Made by a program: the position numbers and the translations under genes. 64,000 nucleotides of DNA from Ziziphus jujuba (taxonomy: Eukaryota; Streptophyta; Magnoliopsida; Rosales; Rhamnaceae). Positions 13,301 to 25,188 of the stretch are shown here, piece after piece. The notes below the pieces were generated by a model, which saw only the letters and a program-made list of their open reading frames with translations, did not search any database and was not told the origin of the DNA. Numbering within the stretch: position 1 is the stretch's first letter; the number at the start of each line of letters is the position of its first letter. The stretch is taken from assembly GCF_031755915.1 (NCBI RefSeq), contig NC_083388.1, forward strand, positions 27,187,001 to 27,251,000, read 5' to 3'.

Positions 13301-16300
13301 CTGTATGTAATGCAATGGGAATCATAACCTTTATTCTTCCAGGTCTTGCCTGTGGGGAGACTGGCAAGGATTCAAGTAGGAGAATATCTGAAGGTACTTG
13401 CTTTGTCTTGCACAAATTTAATAGTCATATCGATGCTTCGATTAAAGAAACCTTGTAGATGTTTTTACAGAAGACAATTTCCCTTTCTACTCTTTAAGAA
13501 GTGAGGTTTGCTTCAAGTTATAGCCTCTACAAGGACCAGAAGGTGGGAAAAACATATATTGATTCACAAGAGTGGTAATGCATTTATATTTTGATGGTGA
13601 AATGACTTGTTGTCCTTATAAAGCATATTTGCAGCAAAAGACCACACATATAATTTGGACTTACTTTATTATTGGGTTCAGCAAAAACAAATTGGTTTCT
13701 AGCAAACTGTAATATTAGGGAGAGGTTTGGTTGGAGATGGTGGTTTCCTTGGGTGACCCAAAATATGCTTGTCAAAGATATAGTTATAGAAAGTTAGAAC
13801 CAATATAATTCACTATATGGTTTAACCCGTAAGATTTAGTGCTCCATTGTAAATTCATGCTAGCCCATGTACTGAGTTTTGCCTTCTCTCTCTCTCTCTC
13901 TCTCTCCCCTCTGCCTATCTTTTTCTTTATTTACTTAATAATTTTAATTAATCATGGAATCTTCTGGATGACATTACAGAGAAATCACTTAAAGAGCATC
14001 ATAGTGATGATGAGAGGATGGAGACCTTGGCTAGCCAATCTAGTATGCAACCTGAATACTGTTGTGGGAGGAATGGAATATGTTCTCATGAGGTTCTTCG
14101 GGATGGGGAAGCTGATTCTGAACCCAATTTTCTTCCTAATAATAAATTTATGAGAAAGGTAATTTTATAATATATTTCGTAAGTCCAGCTAAGTTTCATC
14201 TCTTTAATTCAATTTTAGCTCCTGCCGTATTGTATATATCTTTGTTTAATTGTTTTCTAAGAATCACCAGATAAAGGACATTAACCCATGAACCCTTGTA
14301 TATCTACTGCAATTTTATTATGATGAGCTCTTTTCAGTCATATAATGTGAAGAGAATCTGTATGTTAAGATAGTCTCACTGTATATTAAGAACATATTGT
14401 AATATGAGATAGTCTCACTGTATACTAAGAACATATTATACACATACTACAAGATATTTAATTGTTGAACAATGTCAGTGCACTGGGTTGTCCAGATTAT
14501 ATTACTAAAACTATATTTGCTTGAGGCAGGCATCGTTTAAACTTTCATGGTGGTGCAAAGGTGAACACAGTGACCAACACAAGCATGACATTGTTTCTTT
14601 TGAAAGAGGAAATATAACGACTGCTGAGCGTAGCAGTAGACAGGTGTTATATGCTGTCTATGCATAAGGATTTCTCTTTTACCCACTAGAGTGAACAATC
14701 ATTTATATTTTTTGACCTTTCTATTCTTTACCTAATACTGCAACAAAGGTCTGCAGGGTTCTATTCATCTAAGTGTTGAATTCACTTTGCAGGTGTTGCC
14801 CATTGTTTGTCTAATTAAAAACTCATATTTATTTCAGATTTCTTTGAGGTGGGAATCTGACCCACAGACTGTGCTTATATTGACCAAACCAAATTCAACT
14901 TCTGTTCAAATTCTGTGTATAGAAATGGTCAGGTGTGGATATTGAGATATCCTTACTTTTCTGCTCTTCTGAAAGTAAACTTCCATTATTATGCTAGATT
15001 TGAGCTCAGATAAATTCAAGACATGATATGAATGTGTCTAAGAATGGCTTCTAAATTTTATCTACATTCTAGTGTGCTACAATACAATTCGTCATGATCT
15101 CTTCCATTACTGGGCTGATATAGGAGTTATAGGCATCTACTTTCAATTGTTTACTCACTAAAAAATTGTGATTTGGGCCAAATCTTTTTCCTTCCTTACT
15201 CTTCTTCTTTAATTACCAGATGGCTGAGAGCGCAGAAAAAGTTAGACATTTATGTGGAACCACGTGTGAGAGCTGAACTTCTTTCTGAGTCATCTGATTT
15301 CAACTTTGTTCACACCTGGAAAGATGGTAAGCATTGACATTTTGTGAATTAAACATGAAAAAATCTGCTGTTTTGTTTTTCTAGTTTGGGAGCTGACATT
15401 CCTATCTTGAAGCAATTACTTTGACCTTCAGGAGTAATTTCTTTTTTATTTTTTTATTTTTTTTATAATGCCATTTACAGTGACTTACAAACACAACCTT
15501 ATGTTAAGAGTCATACAAGTGTCTGACTGTACATTTCACTTTTATTTAACTAAAATGATGTAATGTTTTCATACTTTAATTTGGTTTGTGACTTTGTTAT
15601 TTAGAGTTTCATATTGTTGATTGACAGCTAATGAAATTATGCTCCTGCATACAAAAGTTGATCTCGTGGTAACTCTGGGTGGGGATGGAACTGTCCTCTG
15701 GGTATGTGATGATAATGTTTTTGAACTTAAGAACAGTAATAGCTATCATGTTATTGTGGCAAGTCTTTATCAGTACTTTCACTGGGTATCTGTTGGTTCT
15801 ATATTTTGTGGACTTATCAATCTGATCTGTTGTAATGAAAGCATTTTGGAAGTAGTTGTTAAAAACAAAATAGTTTCAAGGATGGTTGAAAACATAGTAA
15901 GGGAGCTTGTGGGTGTTATGTGCTGTAAATGTATTACCTAATAACATGTCCTCACTATGGCCTGGTGAAACGAGGGGGAAAAAGCGTACTGTAGCAACAA
16001 ACATGTGATACCCAAGAAGAAAATCTATGGATATGTTAAGCAAATAAATAAAAGAGAATAGGAGGAAAAAGAAAAAAAAAAAAACATGTATATTACTATA
16101 CCTGAAACATCGATTGTAGTCTAGATAATTAGTATTATAAAGATTATGTACTTTAGTTTCCTTTGCCCCCCCCCCCCCCCCCCCCAAAAAAAAAAAAATA
16201 AAATAAAATAAAAAATAAAAAAGAGAACTTCCTTTCTTTGGTTAGTTTATGCTTGTTTAGTCCATGGAATTATTTTCTTTTTCTTTTTGTTTTACGGGGT

Positions 16301-17806
16301 AGATTAACATTTTACTTAATTAAACAAGGGAAGGAGAGGAAGTTTTCGAGGAAGTTTTAGTAATATCTGTTAATATCGAAATCAAGGGACAAAGCACTTC
16401 TCTTTTCTTGATGCAGTTTCATGTTATATGGGTGCTTGAATCATAAACTAGTTATCTTAGTTAGACCAGTGTAGTGTCTAGCATCCTACTTTTGCTAGTA
16501 AATTACAAACTTTTCAGTTAGTTCGGTATAAGCTGCTGAATACTGTGTCTCATTCATGGAGTTCATATTTTCTTCTAAATAAGGTCTAGAACCTTTTGCA
16601 ATTGAAACCAAGTCCACTTTATGTCGGTGCTCATTTTTAATAGATTTTGCCATTTAGTATCTAAGTCTTGGACTCTTGGGTTTAATGAATGCCTACCCTT
16701 TTTGTGCAGGCGGCATCCATGTTCAAAGGACCAGTTCCTCCTGTCGTTCCATTTTCTTTAGGGTCCCTTGGCTTTATGACCCCTTTTTGTATCCTCAAGA
16801 ATATGTTGCATATTCTTTTCTCGAGCATAAAATAACCATTCTTCTGAATACATTATTGTTGAAAACTTCTTAGTCACGGAATATCTTTCTGATTTGACAT
16901 GCTTATTGACTCTTCCATGTTTTGCTGAAATGGTGATCTTTAACATAGTTCAGACAGTGAACATTACAGAGAGTGCCTCAACTCCATTTTAAAGGGTCCA
17001 ATTAGTATCACATTGCGCCACCGTTTGCAGTGCCATGTTATCAGAGATGATGCTAAAACTGAGTACGAAACTGAAGAACCAATACTTGTGTTGAATGAGG
17101 TTACAATCGACCGTGGGATATCATCGTACCTTGTAAATTTGGAATGCTATTGTGACAACTCATTTGTCACAAGTGTCCAAGGCGATGGGTTAATTCTATC
17201 AACAACATCTGGGAGTACTGCATATTCACTGGCAGCTGGTGGATCAATGGTTCATCCCCAGGTATGTTTAGTCACCATTTCAGTGCATATATGGCTTGGG
17301 AACATATTAGTTTGCAGTCAAAGAGGTGTATCCAACTCAAATTGAGAAACCAGTTGGTTTTTGATGCATATTTCAAGTGAATATTGGGATAGAGAAGGAT
17401 TGACATGGCAACATATGAAGTCAGAAAGGGAACATGCTGTTGCTATGATCTGTCTGGTTATAATGAATGCTGATTTTATTTTCCATCTTTGCAGGTTCCT
17501 GGCATCCTATTTACTCCAATATGCCCACATTCCTTGTCCTTCCGTCCTCTCATATTACCGGAGCATGTAACCATACGTGTGCAAGTGCCCTTCAATAGCA
17601 GAAGCCAGGCATGGGCATCATTTGATGGCAAGGACAGGAAACAGTTAAAACCTGGGGATGCACTTGTTTGTAGCATGGCTCCTTGGCCTGTTCCTACAGC
17701 ATGTCTTGTTGATTCCACCAATGACTTCTTGCGGAGCATACATGATGGTCTCCACTGGAATCTGAGAAAGACTCAGTCTTTTGATGGCCCTCGGGATTTA
17801 TCATAA
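10211..17806 (+). CDS. NADK1: NAD kinase 1 (NADK1-like, ATP-NAD kinase family)
   Basis: It phosphorylates NAD(H) to NADP(H) with ATP; Arabidopsis NADK1 is the cytosolic isoform. Twelve exons close in frame: 10211-10237, 11503-11656, 11760-11879, 13343-13393, 13980-14158, 14530-14643, 14838-14932, 15220-15326, 15628-15701, 16710-16788, 16954-17261 and 17495-17806, giving 539 residues, close to the Arabidopsis length. The N-terminal region ([34 protein letters not shown]) matches plant NADK1 and is probably coiled coil. The catalytic domain carries GGDGT at 300-304 and the second family motif NEVTIDRG from about 381. The NAD-binding TTSGSTAYS is at 417-425. The C-terminal block ends in [15 protein letters not shown]. 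All conserved motifs are present with no stops, so the gene should be functional. The first exon codes for only nine residues and is the least certain part. Confidence 0.95.
10250..10296. repeat. (CT)n-(TA)n compound microsatellite in NADK1 intron 1
   Basis: It begins about 13 bases after the intron 1 donor (GT at 10238-10239), with a CT run followed by a TA run. This is the same arrangement as in ABCG intron 1. Confidence 0.9.
16166..16198. repeat. Poly-C then poly-A homopolymer tract in NADK1 intron 9
   Basis: About 20 consecutive C residues are followed directly by about 13 A residues. The tract lies in the 1-kb intron between exons 15628-15701 and 16710-16788. Its length may be affected by sequencing error. 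Confidence 0.85.
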
Positions 17807-18580
17807 CAAATATCATTTTCCCTTGTACCCATTGTTAGCTTTGAAAGATGAAAACAAAATCCCATTGGAATCTGACCTATTAGTTTTTTCAAGAAAAAAA
17901 GGGAAACCAATTCTTAAAGGCATGTAACCCTATTTTTTTTTTCCCCCTTAATTTTCTTGTTAGTTTTTGATACTCCCCCCAATCCAAAGAATAGCATGTA
18001 TTTGTAACATACTTGTAGAAAGTTCCAAACCGTATTGAAGTACTGTATGCCAATGGTTAATGTTGACCAATTTCTTCTGAAAAATTTGTATAAGTAAACT
18101 ATATCATTAAGCAAACTGGTTGTCCAAATTGTTAATGTAGAAACCCTGTATTATGGATAGGAACTGTGAATTATGGTTATGTTTCATCTATTCCCTACGT
18201 ATACAGGAGGAAAAGCTTTTTATAGTTTTTTTCTTTTTACTACTCTGCACTGCATACACGGGAGGAAAACCATGTATGCTATATGTATAGAGGCCAAATA
18301 TTCAATTATGAAAGGAAGCATACAAAATTATATATAAAAGAAATAAATAAATAAGAGAGAGAAAAAAAAAAAAAAAAAGAAGTAAAAAAAGGTCCTATAT
18401 TTTAAAGGGGTACCAAATTTGAGTATAAGTCTCATATAGCCTTCTCTGGTCCCCGACCTCAAGCTGCCTAGGTTGTAAAGGTCGGGAAGTACACCAAACT
18501 CTCTACCCTGTACTCTTAATTACGCCAGTGAAAGATCGTAGACTTGTATCCCAAGCATTCGCAACGCATACACAAACATA

Positions 18581-18611
<31 letters not shown>

Positions 18612-20526
18612 TAATTTTACTATAATAAATATTATTTTGTATACACTTAATATTCCGTGATATTTTGCTGAACGTGTACATTAAATTTAATTTATGTATT
18701 TATAAGACATTAGAGATGCACAAACCGCCTCTATATTGTTTATATAGATTTTTCTTCTCATGCATATCTTTGCGAGTTTTCCATGTGAAGTAAAAAGACA
18801 GAACCATGATATGCAATTCTTTTTCTTCTGAAATGGGGTTGTAGTTGTGGACCTATATTTATTGGAAGTAGATCAATAAAATTGTGTTTTTTTTTCACAC
18901 CATGTATTTATCTAATTAAGCTAAAACAGTTATGTTAGGTTGTTAAAGTAATTAAGCTTACTTGAGCTTCCCTAATCCTTCAACTATTTCTGTAACTCTG
19001 TTCTTCTTCTTCTTCTTTCTCTCTCTGATTAATTGTTTTAAGCGGGTATTTGCTATGAAAATTAGTTATATACGTTACAGCTCATCTATCCTCGAAAGGA
19101 AGGCGTGGCTAGGCCTAAGGCCTGCCTATCTAAGCCTACCATAACGCGTGAGACTGAGTGGCATTTCCCCTTTGAAAGAAAAAGTTACCCACATTTTGCT
19201 AATAGATGTACTTGGCTCGCTAGGCCTCACGATATATGCGTAATAGCTCTTTTCACATTCTCTTACAGTACTTGGTTTTTACAACAAGTTTAAATTATTA
19301 TAATGAAAAAAAAGATTAGAAATATGCTTAAGCATCATACATTTCCACATGTATTATCAAACTTTTAACAAGAATTAAGGGCAAAACCAGCATGTTTCAC
19401 CCAGTGGAGACAAATATAAAAATAAAATCAAACCAAATATAAACAATTTTGTTATAATATATGCAATAATTTCCATAATTATAATCATCTTGAAGTAAAG
19501 TACACTATAATATATGCATATTTAAAATTATCACTACAAAGATATACTATATGGTTCAAATTTCTTCTGTTTTTTTCAATAGTTTTCAAATTATCTTACC
19601 TATGACTATCATTTTTTTAAAACAAGAATCACATTTATATTAATTTTTTTTTAAAAAAAAAAAGTCTTTTGCAAGTTAATTATAACTTTTTTTGTTTTTT
19701 TTTGCTTGAAATTAATTATAACTTGTTATTATAAATAAAGGTTTATCTAATATTAGTAAGGACAAAGCACATTATCAAAAAAAAAAAAAGAAAAAAAAAA
19801 AGAACAAAAAAGAAAATGTTAGCTTCTAGTTTTTAATAAATAATTTTGTGTTATAACATCATGCACCAAAAATACTTATTGACAATGTAACTTATTTTGA
19901 ACAAACGATATTGCAAACTAAAGGAGAAAAATGAATAAAACAGATGAAGAATAAGAATATGAAGTAGAAAAAAAATAATTATATGAACGTGAGAAAAAAT
20001 GATTATTATTTATCGATCAAATAATATAAGTATTTTTTTTTAAAAAAATTTTTTACAATGAATATAAATATAATGTAAGACTAGAGAGTTGATAAAGAGA
20101 ATTGAGATTTGTTTTTTTTTTTTTTGGATTCTTAAACATAATTTGAGAGTTATATATTTTACATTGGTGGGTAAAAATTAAGAATTCTAAATTAGGGTTA
20201 GTATAATTGTTAACGAACTAGTTAAATTTATTTTTCTTTTCCGTATATGAGAGAGAGTAGCGAAAGAATTAAAGATTTCATTCCCATGACATTTTTGACC
20301 TTCGCCAAACTTTATTAGGTGTGGAGGCAACACAGTAAAAGTACTGCACAATACTTACAACTAATTAACCTAACTTTTAAGGAAAAATTTAAGTTCATTG
20401 CCTCCAAGGTAGATCCACAAGAGTCATGCACTTCAAGGAGAAAAACCCATATTTAAAAGCCTTTGAACTTCAATAGAAAGAATTCTGTTACCGTTTGGTT
20501 CAATTTCTTTCTTTTTTACTTCTCCA
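17807..20526. other. Intergenic region between NADK1 and GT31 copy 1
   Basis: This stretch is AT-rich with a (TG)n(TA)n microsatellite near 18580-18610 and poly-A tracts near 18362 and 19781. From about 18105 onward it is the upstream part of a segment repeated at 31868-33571. It contains no recognisable gene. Confidence 0.6.
20445..20459 (+). promoter_or_regulatory. TATA-like element of GT31 copy 1
   Basis: CCATATTTAAAAG lies about 75 bases upstream of the ATG. The homologous site in copy 2 (33483-33493) reads CCCATTTAAAAG and lacks the ATA step, so this element differs between the duplicates. No transcription data support it. Confidence 0.35.
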
Positions 20527-22556
20527 ATGGCCGTCAACTTTACAACTCCACAAAAACATGGCACTTTATCACCTCTTGCAGCTCTATTCAAGTTTCTGGC
20601 TATTTTTTTAGGACTTGTTCTCCTAATGTTTTACATCTCTTTGCAAGAAAACGCTCACTTTTACCAAAATTCCGATCTCTTGGCAAACTTTACGCAGAGA
20701 TGGTCAGCTTCTATTCCCATTGCTAAAACTCCTACCAATATAAGTCACATTGTCTTTGGTATTGCTGGTTCCATGAACACATGGCAGCAGAAAACCTCAT
20801 ATGTCAAATCATGGTGGAGACCAAATGTTACCAGGGGTTATCTCTTTCTAGATAGAGAGCCCACAATGGATTTCCTTCCCTGGTCTTCATCCTACCCTCC
20901 TTTTCGTGTTAACGAGGACTTCACGAAACTAAGTTCATACAAGAACATCGAATGGTCCGATCATGTACGAATTGTACGTTCGGTTTTGGAGATATTCAAG
21001 GAAGGTGATGAAGATGTGAGATGGTATGTAATGGCAGATGATGATACAATCGTTTTTGTTGACAACTTGGTTGAGGTTTTAGCAAAGTATGACCACACTA
21101 AATACATGTACATTGGAGCTAGTTCTGAGTGTATTATATCCAACTTTTATTTCTCATTTGATATGGCATTTGGTGGAGGCGGTTATGCTTTGAGTTATCC
21201 ACTAGCTGCAGCATTGATAAAAATTTTTGATAAGTGTATTCAAAGATATATCCATATTTTGTACAGTGACTTCATGCTCTACTTCTGTTTATCTGATCTA
21301 GGAGTTTCTCTAACACAACAAAAGGGGTTTCACCAGGTACATTTTTTCTGTGTTTCCATTTCAAAAACATATATATGAACAAAAAAGAGTCTTTTATATA
21401 CGATCTTCGAAAAAAATTAGTCTGATTAACGTATTAACTAATAGTACGTTTATTATATTGAAGTAAACTATTTCAAATTTTAATCCGATTATATTAGATT
21501 ATATATAAATTAGTCCATTTTAATCTAATCTAGTTTTGTTCCACAAATGGATATCCTACACAAAAGTCAAAGTCTAAGATATTATATAAGTGATTTATAA
21601 TCCGAATAAAAGAATTTCCACTAATATTACTGGTACTTAATCTATATATGTTTTTTGTACTTGCCAGATTGATCTTGTCGGAGATATATCAGGACTATTA
21701 TCTGCTCATCCACAAGTTCCTCTAGTGTCCCTTCACCACCTGGACACCATAGACCCAATCTTCCCCTTCAAGAACCGCTCAGAATCAATTAACCACCTTA
21801 TGAAAGCATCAAAAGCAGACCATTCACGTCTGCTCCAACAGACCATATGCTACCACAGACCAAGTAAATGGTCGTTCTCTGTCTCATGGGGATATTCTGT
21901 TCATATCTATGAAAATATATTCCCTCGAAGTTATCTACGCACACCAATCGAGACGTTTAGACCTTGGAAGGATGTCAGTCCACCACTTTACATGTTCAAC
22001 ACCAGGCCTTGGCCTCCCAAGGATCCATCTTGTGAAGCCCCTCATGTTTTTTACTTTGATTCCATTGAGAAAAAGGAAGGAGACCAGATTGTAACTACTT
22101 ACGTTCGAGCATTTCCGCGGGATTCAGCTTCATGTTCTTCAAGTGGAAGTCTTTCTGCTGATCCCATTACCAAAATTCAGGTCTTTTCATCGCCTGCAAC
22201 CAAACGCATGGAGGTCAGTTCAATCAATATCTTTCTCCATCCATAAGTACTATTGCATTATTCATGGATTTCTATATATGTTTCATATTTATATTTCTAT
22301 TAAAAGTCTTGTAAGTTTCATTTAGCATTAATTGTAGGTATAGCTTATAATCAAACTACATTCTCTAAAGTATCTGGAATTATCTTATTAATTTCTTTTT
22401 CAAATTTGTTTATATATATATATATATATTTTATTTTTGTTGAGTGTGTTTTTTCAGGGTGTAGAAATAGATTGTTGCAGTGTTTTACATGAGGCAGGCA
22501 TGGACACTACCAAGGTCATATACAGGAAATGCATGAAAGATGAAATAATGTCCTAA
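20527..22556 (+). CDS. DUF604 / GT31 fringe-like glycosyltransferase, copy 1
   Basis: Predicted Golgi type II membrane glycosyltransferase of the plant DUF604 (beta-1,3-galactosyltransferase/fringe-like) family; donor and acceptor sugars are unknown. Three exons close in frame: 20527-21336, 21668-22213 and 22458-22556, giving 484 residues. A signal anchor lies at about residues 20-38 (FKFLAIFLGLVLLMFYI). The stem is followed by HIVFGIAGS and the DxD-type metal/nucleotide-sugar site in YVMADDDT (DDD at 171-173). FGGGGYALSYPLA starts at about 215. The second exon carries LHHLDTIDPIFP and SVSWGYSVHIYE, and the third ends in CCSVLHEAGMDT. No lesions are seen. The ATG at 20527 is the first in frame: the upstream open stretch begins at TTG. 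Its paralogue at 33572-35478 shares the exact intron positions. Confidence 0.92.
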
Positions 22557-22666
22557 AATGTTTGGTATACATTCTAAGAATAATTATATATTATTATGTT
22601 TGGTTATTATATTAAGAAATTTTTTTTTTCCTTTCATAAAAATATATTAAATTCGGCAAAAAAATA

Positions 22667-23110
22667 TTAAATTAGTTCTTTATGAATTTTATTATAGAAT
22701 AATCCTTCTTTTTTTTTTCTTTTTTTTTTTTTTTGGTGGGCAATTTTAAAACAGAAACGACTACATCTGTTTAGATCATGGAATAAAATTTCATTAAGCG
22801 CTTGAGCTAAAACAATATCTTCATTGTCTACCCTTGCAATCCAATGCGCTGCCTTATTTGCTTGTCTTGGGATAAATTGCACCTCCCATTCCTCTAATTG
22901 ATTAAGATATTTTTACTGTAAGTCCTCCATTATTATATCAAGGGTCCATATGAAACCTGCATATCCTCTGAGCTGATCATACTAGAGACCAACTCTTTCA
23001 AGTCACTTTCGAAGATAATTTCACTCCACCCTTAACCCAAAGACCAAATGCAAGACAGAGAAGAGCCTTACTTTCAGCCTCAATACTTTGAATCGCATGG
23101 AGTCACCTTA
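22667..23110 (-). pseudogene. RNase H-like (RVT_3) retroelement fragment, degraded
   Basis: Minus-strand reading shows pieces of the plant RNase H-like domain found in LINE-type retroelements and related host genes: AIQSIEAESKALL, then ESDLKELVSSM, then FIPRQANKAAHWIARVDNED. The pieces are in different frames with stops between them, so this is a decayed scrap. It lies just downstream of GT31 copy 1. No reverse transcriptase or endonuclease domain is visible beside it. Confidence 0.6.
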
Positions 23111-23888
23111 TGCATATGCGTTGAAGGGTAGGGGGCCATGGCCGTCTAAGCTTTTTAAGATTTTTTAGATATATGAGGTTGTTTTTGGAAAAAGATTAAG
23201 AGAAAATATCTTTAGAAATATAATTGGCCCCTCTAACTAAAAGTTTATCTGATCTAATTTTTTTTTTTATAAGATAAGATAATAAACCAATAACATAAGT
23301 TATCACTAAACAGAAACTTAAAGATGTCAACTATTAATTAGAAAGTGCAATTGTCCATCTTGGCAAATTATTAGGCCAGTAACTAAAAAATGTCTTCCAA
23401 ACTTTCATTTAGAAGAGAAGCTAAGGTAGGAAATGGTACTCATTAAATTACTAGTTCTCCAAAAGTTTAATCTAATAGGAGGTGGGTTATCATATCATTT
23501 CTTTTATATATATATTTTTATTTCTCTTCCATCATGTAATCCAATCCATCATACAAGTATCAAAACAAACAACAGTTTTGCAAAAATGCCTAGTAACAAA
23601 GCCTCAAGGAAATTGTGATTTTGCATATTTTAGGAACAAATGTGTCTTAATGTTTTCACTTTGAGCTAAATTTAAAGAGATTCCATTGGTGAGATTTGGC
23701 AAGAATCAGGTAGTAGAAAGAAAGGTTGTAAATTTCCTTATCCTTTTTTATTTTCTTTTATACTTGCTCTACATAACAAATAGAGGACACATAGGGAAAA
23801 AGAAAGGAGAAGCAGAACATTTACACCAATAAAAATGGAACGGCATTTAGAAATACCAATAAGTAAACTAGAAAAGTAATATGAAAAC

Positions 23889-24382
23889 TGCTGGTATCAT
23901 ATACACAATGGAAGCCTAATCAAGACTGAATAAAACATGTGATAAATAATGTCACTATCCATTATTTTACTACCTTTATGCGCAGGACCTTTCAAATTAT
24001 TCTCTAGTGATAGATCTACGTGTGGGTGCATCTGATCACAAAAGAAACAAGAAGGTTAATATGAAAAACACTCTGAAACTCACAGTTTCTGTTTTTCTCT
24101 CAAGGTGTTTTCGATTCTCTACTGAAATTCTCAATCTCAGGACAATAATACGTAAAAACATATTTTTGGAGGCTAGTAAGTAGTGTATTTATATACTACT
24201 AACCCTAATCCTTCTAGGGTTTTATAACACCTTGAGCCCAGTTAATGAGCTCTTTCTTGTATCTTAATAATTAGTTAAATGGGTTCTATCATTTAATGAG
24301 TTAGTTTGGGGATCCTATGGCCCATTATTAATTAAGGCTCTTGATCAATGGTTTAGATTGCTTCTTGAGTATAAATCTAACA
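23889..24382 (-). repeat. Copia 3' LTR (left on the plus strand)
   Basis: About 494 bases, starting TGCTGGTATC and ending TCTAACA on the plus strand. It matches 31088-31607 throughout, with scattered substitutions. It lacks the short internal duplication seen in the other LTR. Confidence 0.95.
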
Positions 24383-24397
24383 ATCTCCCACTTGCTT
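24383..24397 (-). other. Copia polypurine tract
   Basis: On the minus strand this reads CAAGTGGGAGAT immediately before the TG of the 3' LTR. This is the usual plus-strand primer position and a sequence common in plant Copia elements. Confidence 0.85.
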
Positions 24398-25188
24398 AGA
24401 AGCAAGTCTAGGATCGTGATCTTATCTGGTACTACTCCACTAAAAGCCCAGATGTGAATTCCAAAACTAATAATGTATATATTAATTGTATTTTTTCTTT
24501 GTAAAATATCAATAATTAATCGATAATAATTTCTGCCAAGCAATTAATTATTTATTCTCTTAACTTATCAGTTTCTCTAACGGATCCAATGCACTGGCGG
24601 ATGACTTTCAATATTCGAGTACTGAAACATGTCAAGAGGATATTTCATACAAATTCCATTTTGTATATTTCATAAATACTTAGTAATCAAAGGACCATAA
24701 TTCACAAATCATCAAGATATTGGCCATTCAGAATAGACCTCACTTATTGATAACTTAAAGAACCATAGTCACTTAATTACCTATTTACAATATACCCAGG
24801 ATTAAGAAAAAATAACATATCAAATGTTGCTTGAGATTTAATTCCTTTCACAAAAATTTATCCTTAATTAAATCTCTCTCGATCCTCTCAGAATGACCAT
24901 AGTTCATTCCAATATTTTATAATAATCAAGACAAATTATTTTATAAAATATTATAGTCTAAATAAAGTGCCCAACTTTATTTAACAACTGTGAGACACAT
25001 CATTAATTATGAGAACCTATGACCATGTCTTCTATGGACTTATTCATATGCTCATATACTACATAATTAATCTAGACCTTATACGTAAAATATTCTGTGC
25101 AAAAAATAACTTAATATTATTGAATCAGAAAAGGAAATTACAACTTGTCTTACTCCCAAAGCACAAATGTAATTAACTCCCACTTATA

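Larger units (their letters stand above)
18105..22556 (+). repeat. Duplicated segment, copy 1 (upstream region plus GT31 gene)
   Basis: Long stretches match 31868-35478 in the same order and orientation. Shared landmarks include ACTGGTTGTCCAAATTGTTA (18115), TGCATATTTAAAATTATC (19514 and 32703), and the whole GT31 gene with its intron positions. Copy 1 carries extra sequence, for example at 18300-18700. This marks a segmental direct duplication rather than retroposition, because introns and flanks are kept. Confidence 0.85.
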